From: an uncultured Eubacteriales bacterium | Lineage (GTDB): Bacteria; Bacillota; Clostridia; Oscillospirales; CAG-272 | DNA length: 7,554 bases | NCBI GenBank assembly: GCA_900556615.1 | Contig: USPP01000065.1 | Span: forward strand, 1 to 7,554 | Direction of reading: 5' to 3' | In this document: positions 7,037 through 7,554 of the stretch, in pieces | Numbering within the stretch: position 1 is the first letter of the stretch | Layout: the number at the start of each line of letters is the position of its first letter | Program-made: the position numbers and the translations under genes | The notes under the pieces: model-generated | Told to the model about the DNA's origin: nothing | Database searches by the model: none | What the model saw: only the letters and a program-made list of their open reading frames with translations

Positions 7037-7275
7037 AGGTTAGTTGACAAAATCCACTCAGAGTACAGACAAAATGAAGCTGGGATATTTTCTCGCCTCC
7101 CTTTTAGAATACTTTTTGAAAAAATTACCCTTAAAACCGAAAAAACTAAAAAAATATTCTCAAGAGTGAATCCTCTAAACTGAGGCAGAGACCTGCGAAA
7201 CACTTTTTCTTTAACCTGAGGTGATAAAAATAAGCTTCCGTATGTTAAAAATTTTGGAATAAAGCAACTTTGCTA
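7037..7275. other. AT-rich spacer after the alkD-like gene
   Basis: No gene, good terminator or repeat was found. Runs of A and T make TTTTTGAAAAA (around 7113-7124) self-complementary, but it is too weak for an intrinsic terminator. CCTC/GAGG around TAAACT near 7172-7185 is a four-base stem only. Confidence 0.5.
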
Positions 7276-7304
7276 TTGCAAATCCGGTTTTTTTATGTTA
7301 TAAT
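7276..7304 (+). promoter_or_regulatory. Strong extended -10 promoter for the tRNA locus
   Basis: TTGCAA (7276-7281), a 17-base spacer and a perfect TATAAT (7299-7304), with TG at 7296-7297. No protein gene follows, so its product is most likely the tRNA-Ser transcript at the right edge, including the tRNA-like remnant at 7333. Confidence 0.72.
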
Positions 7305-7332
7305 ATCTTTGTTATTTTATTTGCGTATGGGC

Positions 7333-7373
7333 GGTAAGTTGTCCGAGAGATCTAAGGTATAGCGCTTGAAATC
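7333..7373 (+). pseudogene. Decayed 5' half of a tRNA-Ser(UGA)
   Basis: TGTCCGAG, then TCTAAGG, then seven bases and CTTGAAA reproduce the D arm and anticodon loop (anticodon TGA) of a bacterial tRNA-Ser with the correct spacing throughout. The copy is broken. The conserved GG of the D loop is replaced by GA, the bases after the loop (TCTTCC) do not pair with the preceding AGCG, and no matching T arm or 3' acceptor strand was found downstream. It begins about 28 bases after a strong promoter. The alternative is a chance resemblance, but its position just ahead of another tRNA-Ser argues against that. Confidence 0.45.
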
Positions 7374-7492
7374 TTCCTCGCCAGACAGAAGTCAATCTTC
7401 CGAAAAGCCTTTAACTGTGTGGGTTTTCGACATTCTATCGCTTCTGAAATACCCTGATCTTAAAGGAAATTCTAATAAAACTGAATATTTAC

Positions 7493-7517
7493 GTTAATCT
7501 CGCTTTTGCGAGTTAAC
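7493..7517. other. Hairpin immediately before the tRNA-Ser
   Basis: GTTAATCTCGC (7493-7503) pairs with GCGAGTTAAC (7508-7517) around a TTTT loop, with a single bulged T. It ends six bases before the tRNA and has no T-run after it, so it is not a terminator. It may be an RNA processing signal in the tRNA precursor. Confidence 0.5.
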
Positions 7518-7523
7518 ATATAC

Positions 7524-7554
7524 GGAGAGGTATCGAAGTGGTCATAACGGGGCT
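7524..7554 (+). tRNA. tRNA-Ser, 5' part (truncated by window end)
   Basis: The last 31 bases read GGAGAGG (a typical acceptor 5' strand of serine tRNAs in Clostridia), then TA, a D arm (TCG ... CGG) with the conserved AGTGGT loop start, and the first bases of the anticodon stem. The D-loop length and acceptor sequence fit a class II tRNA, most likely serine. The anticodon and long variable arm lie beyond the window, so the isoacceptor cannot be read. Confidence 0.75.

Noticed and set aside
6940..7203. Minus-strand frame of 87 codons after and under the alkD-like gene
   Set aside because: Half of it is antisense to the repair gene, and the rest translates AT-rich spacer with no recognisable family or ribosome site.
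1..7554. CRISPR array, phage genes or a defence island
   Set aside because: No regularly spaced direct repeats and no genes of such families are present; the repeats seen are inverted and isolated.

Overview
The window looks like a chromosomal segment from a low-to-moderate GC, Gram-positive anaerobe of the class Clostridia. A Ruminococcaceae/Oscillospiraceae-type genome is my best guess. The reasons are a Mini-ribonuclease III (a Bacillota and cyanobacterial enzyme), strong AGGAGG-type ribosome sites, a TTG start codon, a transglutaminase with the E-x-TPG variant, and intergenic spacers full of small inverted-repeat elements. No plasmid, phage or CRISPR features were seen. The lineage is inference, not proof.

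Layout, left to right. Bases 1-1359 (+) are the C-terminal part of a membrane-anchored transglutaminase of the TgpA type, cut by the window edge. A 509-base spacer (1360-1868) holds a MITE-like element flanked by TA dinucleotides (1468-1640), a perfect 12-bp palindrome (1652-1678) and a nested hairpin region (1687-1761). Then comes mrnC (1869-2282, +), the Mini-RNase III of 23S rRNA maturation. A 727-base spacer between convergent genes (2283-3009) contains a decayed minus-strand reading frame with two in-frame stops, a 151-bp inverted-repeat element and a strong bidirectional terminator-like hairpin.

Bases 3010-6066 (-) are a two-gene ABC operon read right to left. An FtsX/MacB-type permease with 8 predicted membrane segments and two extracellular domains comes first, then its LolD/MacB-type ATPase 48 bases downstream. 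Together they would form one exporter or mechanotransmission-type transporter of unknown substrate. A 274-base divergent spacer separates this operon from an AlkD-like DNA alkylation repair gene (6341-7036, +), which has a good extended -10 promoter.

The right end (7037-7554) is a tRNA locus. A strong sigma-A-like extended -10 promoter (7276-7304) drives a stretch that begins with what looks like a decayed 5' half of a tRNA-Ser(UGA). A hairpin and the first 31 bases of an apparently intact tRNA-Ser follow, the latter cut by the window edge.

The protein-coding genes are ordinary housekeeping or accessory families and show no sign of a single novel system. The unusual content is in the spacers: several distinct small repeat elements, a pair of mutually exclusive RNA folds around a terminator, and the tRNA-Ser remnant next to a live tRNA-Ser.
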